64,000 nt of DNA from Prochlorococcus sp. AG-402-P18 (GCA_003216275.1 QCJC01000006.1:1-64000); one strand, 5' to 3'; shown: positions 48,966 to 58,875, numbered from the stretch's first letter. Translations and numbers: made by a program. Notes: generated by a model from the sequence alone, not told the origin.

Positions 48966-50426
48966 ATGAAGAACAAAGACTTACCACCGATATGTGGAAA
49001 TGAATTAGCAATTAATGAATTAGTTAATAAGGTAAGAAAGAGTAGGCAATTCAAAGAAAAGTCAAAGTTAGAGAATGTTAATTCAGGATTTGCATGTGCC
49101 CTCCATATGCATCAACCAACAATTCCAGCAGGTGAGAATGGAGAACTCATTTCACATTTACAATATATGTTTGAACATACTTCAGAAGGAGATAATCACA
49201 ATGCCGAACCATTTGCTCAATGCTATAAACGTCTAGCTGAAATCATTCCAAGCCTGATACATCAAGGATATGATCCCAAAATAATGCTTGATTACTCCGG
49301 TAATCTTCTTTGGGGAATCGAACAAATGGGTCGAGAAGATATTCTTGCATCGTTAAAGATCCTAACGTGTGATCAGACAGTTCAACCACATGTTGAATGG
49401 CTAGGAACCTTTTGGAGTCATGCTGTAGCCTCTTCGACACCACCTTCTGACTTTAAATTACAAATAACATCCTGGCAGCATCACTTCTCGTCATTATTCG
49501 GAGAAGATGCATTGCATCGAGTGAATGGATTCTCTCTTCCTGAGATGCATCTTCCAAACCATCCTGATGTTCTTTTTCAATTAATCAAAGCTCTTAAAGA
49601 ATGTGGATATCGCTGGCTAATGGTTCAAGAACATAGCGTACAAAATCTAGATGGCTCCAGTCTCAGAGACGAGCAGAAGTATATTCCCAATATGCTCCAA
49701 GCACAAGGAAGTAATGGAGATACTATCTCTATTCTTTCACTAATAAAAACTCAAGGGTCAGATACAAAACTTGTTGGGCAAATGCAACCTTATTACGAGG
49801 CACTAGGACTAAATAAACAACATTTAGGTCAACATATTATCCCCGCCCTGGTTTCCCAAATTGCTGATGGAGAGAATGGCGGAGTAATGATGAATGAATT
49901 TCCTCAAGCTTTTATTCAGGTGTATAAAAGAATTGGTCTAAGAACGAATATAAGCCCAACAATTGCTATGAACGGATCTGAATACCTCGACTTCCTTGAG
50001 ACTTTAAATATCGATGAACATAGTTATCCATTGATACAAGCAATCAATCAACACAAAATATGGGATAAGATATCAGGGTCAATAACACCGACTTCCTGTC
50101 AAAAAGCAATTGACGAATTAAAAGATGAAGATCCATCTTTTTCTTTGAGTGGAGCAAGCTGGACTAACGACTTATGTTGGGAAGATGGATATAAAAATGT
50201 TTTAGAACCAATTTCAAAACTTAGTTCCCATTTCCACGAAACATTTGACCATTTATTAGTTCAAAATCCATCGTTAACAAAAACCTATAGCTATCATGCA
50301 GCACTACTATACCTTTTACTATTAGAAACTAGCTGCTTCCGTTATTGGGGGCAGGGGAAATGGACTGAATATGCTAAAACTCTCTTCGAGAAAGGTGAGG
50401 AGGTTCTTAGAAACTTAGAAACTTAG
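48966..50426 (+). CDS. glycoside hydrolase family 57-type protein
   Basis: A 486-residue protein with the GH57 start motif ALHMHQP (residues 45-51). Further features are VEWLGTFWSHAVASSTPPSD (position of the second conserved region) and GFSLPEMHLPNHPDV, which holds a candidate catalytic Glu. GH57 enzymes are alpha-amylases or branching enzymes acting on glycogen-like glucans. The substrate of this cyanobacterial subgroup is unknown to me. Confidence 0.82.
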   Translation: MKNKDLPPICGNELAINELVNKVRKSRQFKEKSKLENVNSGFACALHMHQPTIPAGENGELISHLQYMFEHTSEGDNHNAEPFAQCYKRLAEIIPSLIHQGYDPKIMLDYSGNLLWGIEQMGREDILASLKILTCDQTVQPHVEWLGTFWSHAVASSTPPSDFKLQITSWQHHFSSLFGEDALHRVNGFSLPEMHLPNHPDVLFQLIKALKECGYRWLMVQEHSVQNLDGSSLRDEQKYIPNMLQAQGSNGDTISILSLIKTQGSDTKLVGQMQPYYEALGLNKQHLGQHIIPALVSQIADGENGGVMMNEFPQAFIQVYKRIGLRTNISPTIAMNGSEYLDFLETLNIDEHSYPLIQAINQHKIWDKISGSITPTSCQKAIDELKDEDPSFSLSGASWTNDLCWEDGYKNVLEPISKLSSHFHETFDHLLVQNPSLTKTYSYHAALLYLLLLETSCFRYWGQGKWTEYAKTLFEKGEEVLRNLET

Positions 50427-50539
50427 AAATTTAAACACAGAAAAATTAATCTATTTTGTAAAGGCATTATTCAAGAAAAAGAAATAACTAGCAAAAAATT
50501 ATTTTTTGGGTTAAGGTCACCGACCAAAGCTTTAATGAC

Positions 50540-50731
50540 ATGACTAGTACAAGTTTTGATAAAAATGGACTTGATCAAGCAGGTATTCATTGGATGCAAT
50601 ATCTTTCAATGACATCAATGTCATTGCTGATATTTCTTATCGCCCTAGACAAAGCAGTTCCAAGCTTTCATCATTTTGTCCTACTTTCAATGGCCAAAGC
50701 AGGAATTATTTGTAATGGGTTTACTGGGTAA
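50540..50731 (+). CDS. 63-aa membrane protein
   Basis: A polar start, one hydrophobic helix (YLSMTSMSLLIFLIALDKAV, about 21-40) and a further weakly hydrophobic tail. Unknown family. Confidence 0.5.
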   Translation: MTSTSFDKNGLDQAGIHWMQYLSMTSMSLLIFLIALDKAVPSFHHFVLLSMAKAGIICNGFTG

Positions 50732-50793
50732 AGCAGATAAATAAATCCACTAATCTTGCCAAAGCATGCGTTCCAACGGAAAATGATTAAATT

Positions 50794-50928
50794 ATGAAAG
50801 ATAAAATAAATCCAGACAACGATGGTTTTGATCCATCAGATGAATACTTCAAAAAGAAAGGTGACCAATATGAAAATGAAACTGAAGATTATTTTCCTCA
50901 AGAGACTTCCAAGCCCCCCCATTATTAA
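50794..50928 (+). CDS. 44-aa acidic protein
   Basis: The ATG at 50794 opens DKINPDNDGFDPSDEYFKKK, then QYENETEDYFPQETS. Very acidic, probably disordered. It could be a modulator peptide, but nothing supports a specific function. Confidence 0.5.
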   Translation: MKDKINPDNDGFDPSDEYFKKKGDQYENETEDYFPQETSKPPHY

Positions 50929-50973
50929 AGTAATTAAGGAAGGATTGAAGATAATTTAACATCAACCAATTAT

Positions 50974-51147
50974 TTAATATCTATGTGATATGAATGTACC
51001 TTCCGGATAAAGCCTTGAAATTGCAGTCAATCGCTTTGAGATTTGTCGTTCTTTATCAATGTTGACCTTACGATTAAGAACTAAAACGTTGTGAACCATC
51101 CATAGGAAGAAGCCAACAAGCCAATACCAAGATATGGGATGAACCAA
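50974..51147 (-). CDS. 57-aa membrane-anchored protein, TTG start
   Basis: A TTG at 51147 gives VHPISWYWLVGFFLWMVHNV, an aromatic membrane helix, then NRKVNIDKERQISKRLTAIS, a basic soluble part. No ATG is available upstream in frame; the Met at residue 17 would remove most of the helix. Confidence 0.5.
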   Translation of the reverse strand: MVHPISWYWLVGFFLWMVHNVLVLNRKVNIDKERQISKRLTAISRLYPEGTFISHRY

Positions 51148-51516
51148 AATTTTTTAATGTGATCTAATTTAAGATGGCAATTTTGACAGTCTTTTTCATA
51201 AGTATTTAAACCTTTTGTTATTACCTCAACATCAAAATTAAATTTTTAGCATCGATTATTCAGGAAATTACTCTTTTCACTTGATCAACAACTTTGTAGG
51301 TTTAACTAGACCTCTATCAAACATGGAAACATTTGGTGTAAATAAAACTACACTATTCAAATGAAGACTTATTCATACTGCATTATTCATAGGTATTTCA
51401 AACATTATTGTTCACAGGAGAGGCTGTGTATTTAGGCCTCTAATCTGAGATTCCAAAAACTGACTGAATCATTGTAAGAGCTAAAAGTTTCTCTAGCTTT
51501 TTGATAAAAAAGAGAT
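51148..51516. other. gene-free stretch
   Basis: About 370 AT-rich bases without a recognisable feature. Confidence 0.4.
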
Positions 51517-51675
51517 CTAAAAATATGAGTTTTTCAAATGCCTTTCCATGCATATGGTTTGGCAATCGTTCTCTTCCGCACTGCTAGATATTGAACAATA
51601 TGTAACACATTCAAGATAATCTTCAATTGGATCCACTTGACCTTGGGACATTTCCTTAGCATCAATCGTATTCAT
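51517..51675 (-). CDS. 52-aa Cys-rich soluble protein
   Basis: The ATG at 51675 opens NTIDAKEMSQGQVDPIEDYL, then ECVTYCSISSSAEENDCQTI and CMERHLKN. Four cysteines in a CxxxC...CxxxC-like pattern suggest disulfides or metal binding. Resembles conserved small Prochlorococcus proteins; function unknown. Confidence 0.65.
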   Translation of the reverse strand: MNTIDAKEMSQGQVDPIEDYLECVTYCSISSSAEENDCQTICMERHLKNSYF

Positions 51676-51915
51676 AAAAGTCTCCTATAGTTACGGTTAA
51701 TCTATCCTTTCTTTTATTTTTTCCTATCGGTATTACTTACTAACTTATAAGCATAAGAAATACTGATACATGATTAAAATTTCAAATAAAAAGCAATGGC
51801 GAAATAGGGATAAATCTTCGATTTAATAGCTCATAATAATAGTTATATAAAAATACATCACATTAAACAAAGAGAAGTTTAGGATGATACTCAATCAAAA
51901 ATAAAATAATTTATG

Positions 51916-52095
51916 CTACTTTCTCAATTTTATTCTTATTCCTATTCTTTCTCTAATAGCTTTTATCGGAATCATATCCTTCATTTGATCATCAATTTGC
52001 TTTCTAATTAAATTTCTAAATAATTGGGAAAGCAAAACCAAAGTCATAAATGATAATACAAGGGTTCCCAATGCGATTAATGAATAAGTATCCAT
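51916..52095 (-). CDS. 59-aa membrane-anchored protein
   Basis: I chose the ATG at 52095 because it lies one base past the previous stop and starts a helix (TYSLIALGTLVLSFMTLVLL) followed by a basic tail (FRNLIRKQIDDQMKDM). Third gene of a three-gene run. Confidence 0.6.
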   Translation of the reverse strand: MDTYSLIALGTLVLSFMTLVLLSQLFRNLIRKQIDDQMKDMIPIKAIRERIGIRIKLRK

Positions 52096-52096
52096 T

Positions 52097-52360
52097 TTAA
52101 AGTTCTCTATATATTGCCCATACATCACCATCATCCGTGACTTCAGACAGTAAAGCAACAGCTATGTCGGACTGATCAGATCGTTTAACAATAATCTCTT
52201 TACCACCCATATATGGATCATTGAACTCAGATTTTGAACGGCTAGCCTCTACTTGTTCAGATGGTGTCAAAACCTCAAGAATTTTAATCCATATCTCATC
52301 ATCCGAAGCGAAAGGAGGCACAGAAAACTTACTTGGGATATTTCTTTTTCTTTTATCCAT
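52097..52360 (-). CDS. 87-aa soluble protein
   Basis: A basic start (DKRKRNIPSKFSVPP) is followed by an acidic domain with SDDEIWIKILEVLTPSEQVE and strands ending GDVWAIYREL. Middle gene of a run on the minus strand. No family recognised. Confidence 0.6.
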   Translation of the reverse strand: MDKRKRNIPSKFSVPPFASDDEIWIKILEVLTPSEQVEASRSKSEFNDPYMGGKEIIVKRSDQSDIAVALLSEVTDDGDVWAIYREL

Positions 52361-52365
52361 ATTGT

Positions 52366-52611
52366 TTAATTGTCAGCATTAATTTCTTTGACTTCATTAA
52401 TTAATCGCTCTTGTCTTTCAGGTGTAATAAATCCTAGTGATCCACACTCATAAATATCTTGAATCGGATCTGATAGTCCATCGTGTTTTTCTAGCCAACC
52501 CTCAGTGCATCCTTTACATGCTAATTCATTTAATTCATTAGCCAAGGACTTTGCTTTCAAGCTATCCATCAATAAAGATTTAATACTTCTTTCTTTATAC
52601 TTTACAATCAT
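52366..52611 (-). CDS. 81-aa soluble protein
   Basis: Helical protein with SLKAKSLANELNELACKGCT and GWLEKHDGLSDPIQDIYECG. Three Cys, two of them in CKGC. First gene of the three-gene run; the next starts 5 bp later. Unknown function. Confidence 0.6.
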   Translation of the reverse strand: MIVKYKERSIKSLLMDSLKAKSLANELNELACKGCTEGWLEKHDGLSDPIQDIYECGSLGFITPERQERLINEVKEINADN

Positions 52612-52735
52612 TCAATAACTCAAGGATAAAATTAAAAAGCTTTATTCAACAAAATTTCAAAGTTGGAAAATTAATACCCTGTTCATAAATAAATGGAATC
52701 TCAAAATTAGAGAAATGAGAACTTAAGTCAGGAGC

Positions 52736-52981
52736 TCATGCAGCTTCCTTTTTGAATTCCCTATAAATAGAAATATCTATAGGTCTATTCACATCAGATT
52801 GAAAGTCAATAATATCTTGATAAATCTCATTAGGTAAAGGTTCCATTTCGTATCTTGAGTAACATTTGCTTTTGTAAAACTTATTAAATGAAAACCTATT
52901 GCTTAGGTGCTTAAAGATAGACAATGTCACAATGCAACTTGAATTAGTTATATCGTTAGAAGCTATAGATGCAATACGCAA
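52736..52981 (-). CDS. small protein, 81 aa or shorter
   Basis: The last 36 residues (from the Met of MEPLPNEIYQDIIDFQSDVN) look like a real acidic helical protein. The preceding 45 residues are Ser- and Lys-rich and may be untranslated. Start therefore uncertain. Confidence 0.45.
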   Translation of the reverse strand: MRIASIASNDITNSSCIVTLSIFKHLSNRFSFNKFYKSKCYSRYEMEPLPNEIYQDIIDFQSDVNRPIDISIYREFKKEAA

Positions 52982-53313
52982 GAACTACTAGGCTTGTCTA
53001 TTAATGGAGTGAGTTGTTATTACTAGTATTAATTTTTCTTAGTTGCTACTTCATATCATTTGTAGAAAGATTAATATTCAAGAAGAAAATAAAAAAAATG
53101 ACTTTTTTGCCAAATGAGATAACTCCATACATAAGAAAATTCAACATATATTTAATGAAGCCCAAACATTTTTGGTGAAAAAGGTTTTCGCCAAGCCCTG
53201 AAATCTCATTTTACAAGACATCGAAAATGGTATCGTCATAGATAAATAAACAAACTAATATCACAACATGGGATGGAATCGAAAACGACAAAGTCTTTAG
53301 AAAGACATATAAC

Positions 53314-53622
53314 ATGGTAGACATATACCTTCTCAAATATTCACTTATCATTTCCAAGACTACTGAAATCACTGTTATGACTTCAAGCTTAGCAATACAG
53401 TTTCAGAGTATTGCAATCATATTTATGCGCCAAAGAGTTCTCAATATTATAGATATGGGTGTTAAAACTTTTTATATTGGAGAATGTATAGAAGGCTCTT
53501 AAAGAGCAACTGTAATGTTTAAAGGCTCAAAGAATGTTTTATATAACATTTTCATCAGTCCAAAAGAAAAGCCCATTGTTGAAGCCTCTGGTCATATTTA
53601 TGAAGGAACAAAAATCACATGA
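53314..53622 (+). pseudogene. gene interrupted by one in-frame stop
   Basis: A frame from the ATG at 53314 ends in TAA at 53500-53502 after FYIGECIEGS, then the same frame continues RATVMFKGSKNVLYNIFISP, EKPIVEASGHIYEG to a TGA at 53622. The second part is protein-like. This fits a nonsense mutation; I do not recognise the family. Confidence 0.4.
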
Positions 53623-53669
53623 TGGATAAACAATTGTCCAAACGTCTAATTTTCTCGTGTTGAAGTTTT

Positions 53670-53819
53670 TCAAGACATCGTCTCTGGAATCACAGGTATT
53701 GAATGTTTTTTGCCATCTGGGCTTACATATATATTCTCTTTACCATATTCTGTATCAATGATTTTTTCAAAATGAGTCCCCTTTGGAAGATGAAGAAAAT
53801 ATTTTTGCGCTCTGTTCAT
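53670..53819 (-). CDS. 49-aa soluble protein
   Basis: The ATG at 53819 opens NRAQKYFLHLPKGTHFEKII, then DTEYGKENIYVSPDGKKHSI. Looks like a short all-beta protein. Unknown family. Confidence 0.5.
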   Translation of the reverse strand: MNRAQKYFLHLPKGTHFEKIIDTEYGKENIYVSPDGKKHSIPVIPETMS

Positions 53820-53904
53820 GCTAGAAATACAGCTACTTAAAAATACCTTGAATAATTGTCAACAACAACAAATTGATTGTTTTATGAAAGTTTTGGTAGC
53901 TAAC

Positions 53905-54237
53905 CTAACTATTTAATTTTTCTAAATCTGTAAGTAATCCTCCCACTCTCGTTCCATTAACTCCTAGATCACCTCCACCATATCTTGATGCCGACCTGAT
54001 TTGAATCTTATTACCGATTTTTAAAATCTCCAAGTCATCTGGAAATCTGAAAATCAAACTTCGACAAACTCCTTTCCAATAACTTTGATTATTCTCTAAA
54101 ACCTTGGTTCTAGGAATTTTTTGAGCAATAGAAACGAGTTGATCAAATGTCTTGTCAACATTTTCAAATTCCTTTTGAAAGAAAACGCAATTAAGAGGGT
54201 TAAAACACGGCTTAAGACCTGATTCATGAGATGGCAT
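53905..54237 (-). CDS. DUF1499-family protein, 110 aa
   Basis: The family block SYWKGVCRSLIFRFPDDLEI and the IQIRSASRYGGGDLGVNGTR segment are clear. DUF1499 proteins are often exported or membrane-linked and of unknown function. The family usually has NRxR after LGVN; here NGTR. Starts with a Cys-containing N-terminus that is not a lipobox. Confidence 0.8.
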   Translation of the reverse strand: MPSHESGLKPCFNPLNCVFFQKEFENVDKTFDQLVSIAQKIPRTKVLENNQSYWKGVCRSLIFRFPDDLEILKIGNKIQIRSASRYGGGDLGVNGTRVGGLLTDLEKLNS

Positions 54238-54501
54238 TTTTACTATCGGTTCACAAATTAATCAATACAAAAAGTTTATCCTCTTCGTGATCTTGTTTTA
54301 CATAAATTTATTACTCAGTGATGTCTAGTTCTCCCTACCTAAAATACCCATGGGGAAATAATTGTTCGATTAAGTTAAACATAGTCGATTTCTTTGAGCA
54401 TGAAACGATTAGATAAGACAGGGATGATGCTTATTGTTTTCAGTGTGGCCTCAACACTTCCTTATCAGTTTCACTATCTCTCTTCCATGAGTTAAACCAA
54501 G

Positions 54502-55053
54502 TTAATCACTCTCTCTATAAATAGTGCTAATTAAAGGCCTTTTGATTAGAGGTGGCTCTGTCCCATATCCAATCCAAATAAAACCAATAATTTCCTCCTC
54601 ACTTGAATTTATTTGTGCGATTTGATAGGTATTAGGATCTTTAGTGATCTTTCCTGTTGACCACTTGCAACCAACATCATCAGCAACAAGTGAAAGCGAC
54701 AGGTTTTGAATCGCGCAAGCACAAGCAGCATAATCTTCGAGTTTTTGAACTTGATTATCAGTACATATTTGAGTAGCAATAATCAAATGGGAAGGATTTA
54801 GCATTTTGTCCCTTATTTTTTTTAAACTAGATTCATCTATTGTCTTATCGCCAAACTTCAGAGTCAGCTGTAATTGATAAAGAAGTTCCCTTTTTTTTAT
54901 CCCAATGCTGGTAAAACGCCATGGAAAAGTTCTTCTATGGCAAGGTGCCTGATTAGCTGCAACTATTGATTTTTCAATTACTTCGTTAGGAACACTTTTT
55001 TTAGAAAAGAGATGAAGAGTCCTTCGTTTTTTAATTGCTTCAGCTATTTCCAT
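54502..55053 (-). CDS. nitroreductase-family FMN protein, 183 aa
   Basis: The start IAEAIKKRRTLHLFSKKSVP is the usual nitroreductase opening with the FMN-phosphate Arg pair, then AANQAPCHRRTFPWRF, and EDYAACACAIQNLSLSLVAD covering the dimer helix. The end IGFIWIGYGTEPP fits the last FMN strand. Likely NAD(P)H-dependent reduction of quinones or nitro compounds; substrate unknown. Confidence 0.85.
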   Translation of the reverse strand: MEIAEAIKKRRTLHLFSKKSVPNEVIEKSIVAANQAPCHRRTFPWRFTSIGIKKRELLYQLQLTLKFGDKTIDESSLKKIRDKMLNPSHLIIATQICTDNQVQKLEDYAACACAIQNLSLSLVADDVGCKWSTGKITKDPNTYQIAQINSSEEEIIGFIWIGYGTEPPLIKRPLISTIYRESD

Positions 55054-55201
55054 GATTTTTTCTTGATGTAATTAAAATGTTCACCATAATAAGATATTTA
55101 AATCAAGCTTTTTAGAGATTTGAAAAAATAAAAGATGATTGAATCTTCCCCCACTTGAATCTTACTTCTAAAAAAACAACGTATATTTGAATAATCACAA
55201 G

Positions 55202-55471
55202 TTAAGCAACTTGATCAAAAACTGCATTTGATGGTTTTGAGAAAAACGAGATTACTTGACCCATGGGTGTCTTGAACACGCGTTCGATAATTTCTCCATC
55301 ATTGATAATTACTTTCGTATTCAAGGATCCAGCAGGTAAATTTGCAAACGTTCTTTTTAGAATATGCTCTAGCTCTGGGTACTGATCACTAGGTTTAAGA
55401 GCCTCTTTTAATTCAGGATGCAGATCTAAGATTGCGTTATCAAAGGCCTTAAACTTATTTGATAAAACCAT
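55202..55471 (-). CDS. 89-aa protein, NTKVIIN family
   Basis: Contains LPAGSLNTKVIINDGEIIER and VFKTPMGQVISFF. The same block occurs at 58876-59091 (LPLGSMNTKVIINEGQVVER). The N-terminal half is helical and more variable (LHPELKEALKPSDQYPELEH). Soluble, function unknown. The two copies flank purT in opposite orientation. Confidence 0.7.
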   Translation of the reverse strand: MVLSNKFKAFDNAILDLHPELKEALKPSDQYPELEHILKRTFANLPAGSLNTKVIINDGEIIERVFKTPMGQVISFFSKPSNAVFDQVA

Positions 55472-55623
55472 ACTTTGAGAAAGCTGTTACTTAAGACTTT
55501 TAACCTACAAATCTCATGTCGTAAAGACTATTTTAACTAAGCTCCATTAAAAAGACTTTCAGATAAAGCTTTAATGGAGAAAAATTCGTATAAAATTACT
55601 TTAATTTAAACGAAATATAGTTA

Positions 55624-55800
55624 TTAGTCTCTTGTAGCATCAATCACTCGCTTTGTATGATGAGAAATAGACGTTATCTCAGTACTTCTATTATTTAATA
55701 CTGACTGTGTAAATACAGTGATAGCAGCTATACTTGGTGTAATAGGTAAAAACATAAATAAAGCCAACAAAGTGCTATTAGGTTTAAATAATCCTTGCAT
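55624..55800 (-). CDS. 58-aa membrane-anchored peptide
   Basis: The ATG at 55800 gives a short start, a helix (LLALFMFLPITPSIAAITVF) and a basic tail (SHHTKRVIDATRD). Unknown family. Confidence 0.5.
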   Translation of the reverse strand: MQGLFKPNSTLLALFMFLPITPSIAAITVFTQSVLNNRSTEITSISHHTKRVIDATRD

Positions 55801-55813
55801 TCATTTAAAAAGG

Positions 55814-55945
55814 TCAGCTATTATTCTCAACAACTTTTATGTGAGCTGCGTGTTCGGTTTCCCTTGAATAAAAGCTATTAATTTGACCTGTAATACCATC
55901 TAAACACCTTTGGTCTTTTCCAGAGCACTGAATAAATAGATTCAA
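55814..55945 (-). CDS. 43-aa soluble peptide, TTG start
   Basis: A TTG at 55945 opens NLFIQCSGKDQRCLDGITGQ, then NSFYSRETEHAAHIKVVENN. Two Cys and a balanced composition make this frame more convincing than an overlapping 65-codon frame that shares the bases. Start uncertain. Confidence 0.45.
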   Translation of the reverse strand: MNLFIQCSGKDQRCLDGITGQINSFYSRETEHAAHIKVVENNS

Positions 55946-56134
55946 GTGCCTTTTGGGTTTTAGGAAGCTTGCAACTTGGCCATGACTGTTGAGTAATCAT
56001 TGTGATTATTTCGGAGTCATTATTATTTCTACATCGGATACCACCCATAAAACCAGAGTAATAGAACTCAGGCAAAAATACATAGAACCGATCTATTTAT
56101 CAAGAGATATTTGTGAGGAAAATAAGCATAAAAA

Positions 56135-56155
56135 AAAGGGGGGTATTCCCCCTTT
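56135..56155 (-). terminator. terminator of the DUF4278-type gene
   Basis: GGGGG-TATT-CCCCC hairpin with AAA/TTT extensions and a T run on the minus strand, 16 bp past the stop at 56171. Confidence 0.8.
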
Positions 56156-56170
56156 GAGAACTCCTTTAAA

Positions 56171-56341
56171 TTACTTTTGGTATGTATTACCTCTGTAAAT
56201 TAAGGAGGCTTGCATCTGCTTCTTAGCTTCTGCTTGCCTAGATGTGTAGACGTTACTTCTGTAACTAAGTTCTACAACTTTTTTTGGAGTAGCCTCTTTA
56301 TGTTGAAGGTACTCTTTACCTCTGTAAGTAAGAACAGTCAT
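56171..56341 (-). CDS. DUF4278-type protein, 56 aa
   Basis: Opens TVLTYRGKEYLQHKEATPKK and later has ELSYRSNVYTSR and SLIYRGNTY: three copies of a Y-R-G/S-x-x-Y pattern. The LTYRGxxY start is the DUF4278 hallmark in cyanobacteria. Function unknown. Confidence 0.75.
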   Translation of the reverse strand: MTVLTYRGKEYLQHKEATPKKVVELSYRSNVYTSRQAEAKKQMQASLIYRGNTYQK

Positions 56342-56732
56342 TGCTCTTTCTCATAGTGCTCAAGACCCCGTTCCATGTCTCGAGTCTTACTGCAGCTTGA
56401 AATTTAGCTGAACGTGTATTGAAAATAACAGAATTTAACTTTAAACGGTGTTCCTAGTGATACATAAATCAATGAATTTTGTAGTGTTTACCGAAATAGT
56501 TGCATTTCTTACTAAAAAATGTCCTCAATAAGGAAGAAAAGTTAATTATTTATCCTCTTCATTTCATTTCTTAAACTTAAAGCAAACTTCCTCCTTCATC
56601 CCCCCTCTTACAGAAGTTATTAAAGCACCAAAAAAATTGATCCTAAAATGGCAAAAATTGTCAAAGTAATTAAAGACTTAACCCCAGAAGAATCATTATT
56701 TTTAAAAATCAATCAAATGCCTCCATAACGCC

Positions 56733-56864
56733 TCAAGAAGGTAAACCATTTAGTAACCACACAAAAACTTCGTTATTTAATACCCAGTTTCTAAAAGCTA
56801 CTATCACTATTAAATTGATCAAAAGAAGAATGAACAAACGAAGTTTTGGATCCTCTATCCCCAT
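56733..56864 (-). CDS. 43-aa membrane peptide
   Basis: The ATG at 56864 gives GIEDPKLRLFILLLINLIVI, then VAFRNWVLNNEVFVWLLNG. A single helix with an aromatic tail. Unknown family. Confidence 0.5.
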   Translation of the reverse strand: MGIEDPKLRLFILLLINLIVIVAFRNWVLNNEVFVWLLNGLPS

Positions 56865-56971
56865 AATCTATTTTATTTAAGTTTTTGTTAGGCAAGAACA
56901 GTTAAATAGATGTTAACAATTATGCTGTTATAGGAAGTTTGATAGGAGTTAAAAGAATATGTATGAAATCA

Positions 56972-57247
56972 TCAGTCATTCGTATGATTTTCAATTCGCT
57001 TGAAAGGCCTACCACCTTTACTTAAATAATTCATATATTTATCAGACTCTCTGAGGTAATAGTTCCTGCTTTGGCCAATATATCTAGCTTCAATTAAGAG
57101 ATCAGTAACATCAGGCCAAAAGGATTCAGGGATCAACTCAAGAGGGTTAATTGCGTTTGGATTCCAATTTAACTCAGTCAAAAATTGATACCAAATAGAC
57201 TTGCACTTACTGTAATCAGATAAACAATCTGAATTAAAATTATTCAT
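56972..57247 (-). CDS. 91-aa soluble protein overlapping purT
   Basis: Its ATG lies inside the end of purT, with an 8-nt overlap, so the two are co-transcribed. Reads SIWYQFLTELNWNPNAINPL and PESFWPDVTDLLIEARYIGQ. Conserved-looking aromatic residues, unknown function. Confidence 0.6.
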   Translation of the reverse strand: MNNFNSDCLSDYSKCKSIWYQFLTELNWNPNAINPLELIPESFWPDVTDLLIEARYIGQSRNYYLRESDKYMNYLSKGGRPFKRIENHTND

Positions 57248-58403
57248 TTAAAAATTGGACTGATTGAGCTGCTTTATCAGCTTTGATTCTTGCCTCATCG
57301 ATAGTATCAGCCTTTGCTATAGCTACTCCCATTCGACGACCTTCCGTAGAGCTCGGCTTACCAAATATAAATACACTTGTATTTGATTGACTTAAGGCAT
57401 CCTCAATGCCGGAATAACTTATATTCTTATTGTTTTGCTTAGCTAAAATAACTCGACTAGCAGAGGCTTTATGACAAACTATTTCAGGGATTGGAATACC
57501 TAAAATAGCTCTTAGATGTAATTCGAATTCATTTAAGTTCTGACTCATTAACGTCACTAGTCCAGTGTCATGAGGTCTCGGTGATAGCTCTGAGAAAATA
57601 ACGTCATCACCCTTTATAAAAAATTCAACTCCAAATAAACCTACCCCTCCAAGGTTATCGGTAACACACTTAGCAATCTCTTTAGCCTTCTCTAGTACAC
57701 TTAATTTTAATTCAGCAGGCTGCCAACTACATTGATAATCACCATTCTTTTGCTCATGACCTATAGGAGCACAAAATAATGTTTTACCTTTAGATTGCCT
57801 AATAGTTAATAAAGTAATCTCCAAATCAAAGTCAATAAATTCTTCTATGATGATTTTATTTGATTTACCCCTTGATTTTTTAATAGCTAAATTCCAAGCT
57901 TGATCTAAATCTTGTTTCTTATCAATTAAACTTTGTCCCTTACCGGAAGAACTCATGACTGGCTTAATAAATAAGGGATAGCCAATTTTATCTGCTTGTG
58001 AAATAAGTTGAGATTGATTTATTGCATAACTAAATTGTGCAGTTCTAATGTTTAATTCTTTTGATACAAGATCTCTTATCTTATCTCTATTCATAGTTAT
58101 GGCAGTTGCTCTAGCATTAGGGATAACTGTAATTTCTTGTTCAATTTCCCTAAGGGCATCTACAGCAAGTGCTTCAATTTCTGGAATAATAATATCTGGC
58201 ATACTATCATAAATTACTTGTTTTAATTCAATAGCATCATTCATATCTAAAACTACAAACTGATCCGCAATTTGCATGGCAGGTGCATTTTTATATCTAT
58301 CGCATGCTATAACGTAACAACCTATTCTTTTTGCTGCTATTGCAACCTCTCTTCCTAATTCTCCACTTCCTAGAAGCATTATCTTTTTTGGAAAAGTGTT
58401 CAT
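57240..58403 (-). CDS. purT: phosphoribosylglycinamide formyltransferase 2 (PurT)
   Basis: A 387-residue ATP-grasp enzyme. The start KIMLLGSGELGREVAIAAKR, IPEIEALAVDALREIE, the grasp loop KPVMSSSGKGQS and the end SELSPRPHDTGLVTLMSQ are all typical. PurT makes formyl-GAR from GAR, formate and ATP in purine synthesis, without folate. Complete; overlaps the downstream small gene. Confidence 0.95.
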   Translation of the reverse strand: MNTFPKKIMLLGSGELGREVAIAAKRIGCYVIACDRYKNAPAMQIADQFVVLDMNDAIELKQVIYDSMPDIIIPEIEALAVDALREIEQEITVIPNARATAITMNRDKIRDLVSKELNIRTAQFSYAINQSQLISQADKIGYPLFIKPVMSSSGKGQSLIDKKQDLDQAWNLAIKKSRGKSNKIIIEEFIDFDLEITLLTIRQSKGKTLFCAPIGHEQKNGDYQCSWQPAELKLSVLEKAKEIAKCVTDNLGGVGLFGVEFFIKGDDVIFSELSPRPHDTGLVTLMSQNLNEFELHLRAILGIPIPEIVCHKASASRVILAKQNNKNISYSGIEDALSQSNTSVFIFGKPSSTEGRRMGVAIAKADTIDEARIKADKAAQSVQFLNE

Positions 58404-58875
58404 AATGATATTTACAGAGAAATAGATTTATCTAATTATTTTATGCTTACAGACTCTTAAAAAGAGTTATTTTTTGCGAATAGAAGTACAATTTAACAAC
58501 TCTAAAGAATACTCGAGATCTAAATATTTATAAGGTGACATGATAGTTATAATGAAATAAAAAAATTTCAAAAGTTTAAAACTTTATCTTTGTCTATTTA
58601 ATCAAATAATCATTCATAAACTGCAAGCAGACCGAAAAAAAGTTAGTTACACATCCTCAAATAGCTGTTAGGTTTTCCACGTAGCCAAATGAAAGATTTA
58701 GATTATCAACATTAAGTACAATATACTTGGAAAGGTTTAAAACAAGCTTAAGCCAAATCTAAGAAATGATTCCTTTTTCAAACTTCAGTGACATAAAAGT
58801 AAGAATTTCCCCTCAAACTCTTTACGGGATAAACAAAATTAGCTACAAGGAAAAGATACTTCGACTAATTAAGTA
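58404..58875. other. gene-free stretch
   Basis: About 470 bases between divergent genes, likely with the purT promoter. A TTTTCCACG near 58673 is one base away from a DnaA-box-like sequence. No gene seen. Confidence 0.4.
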
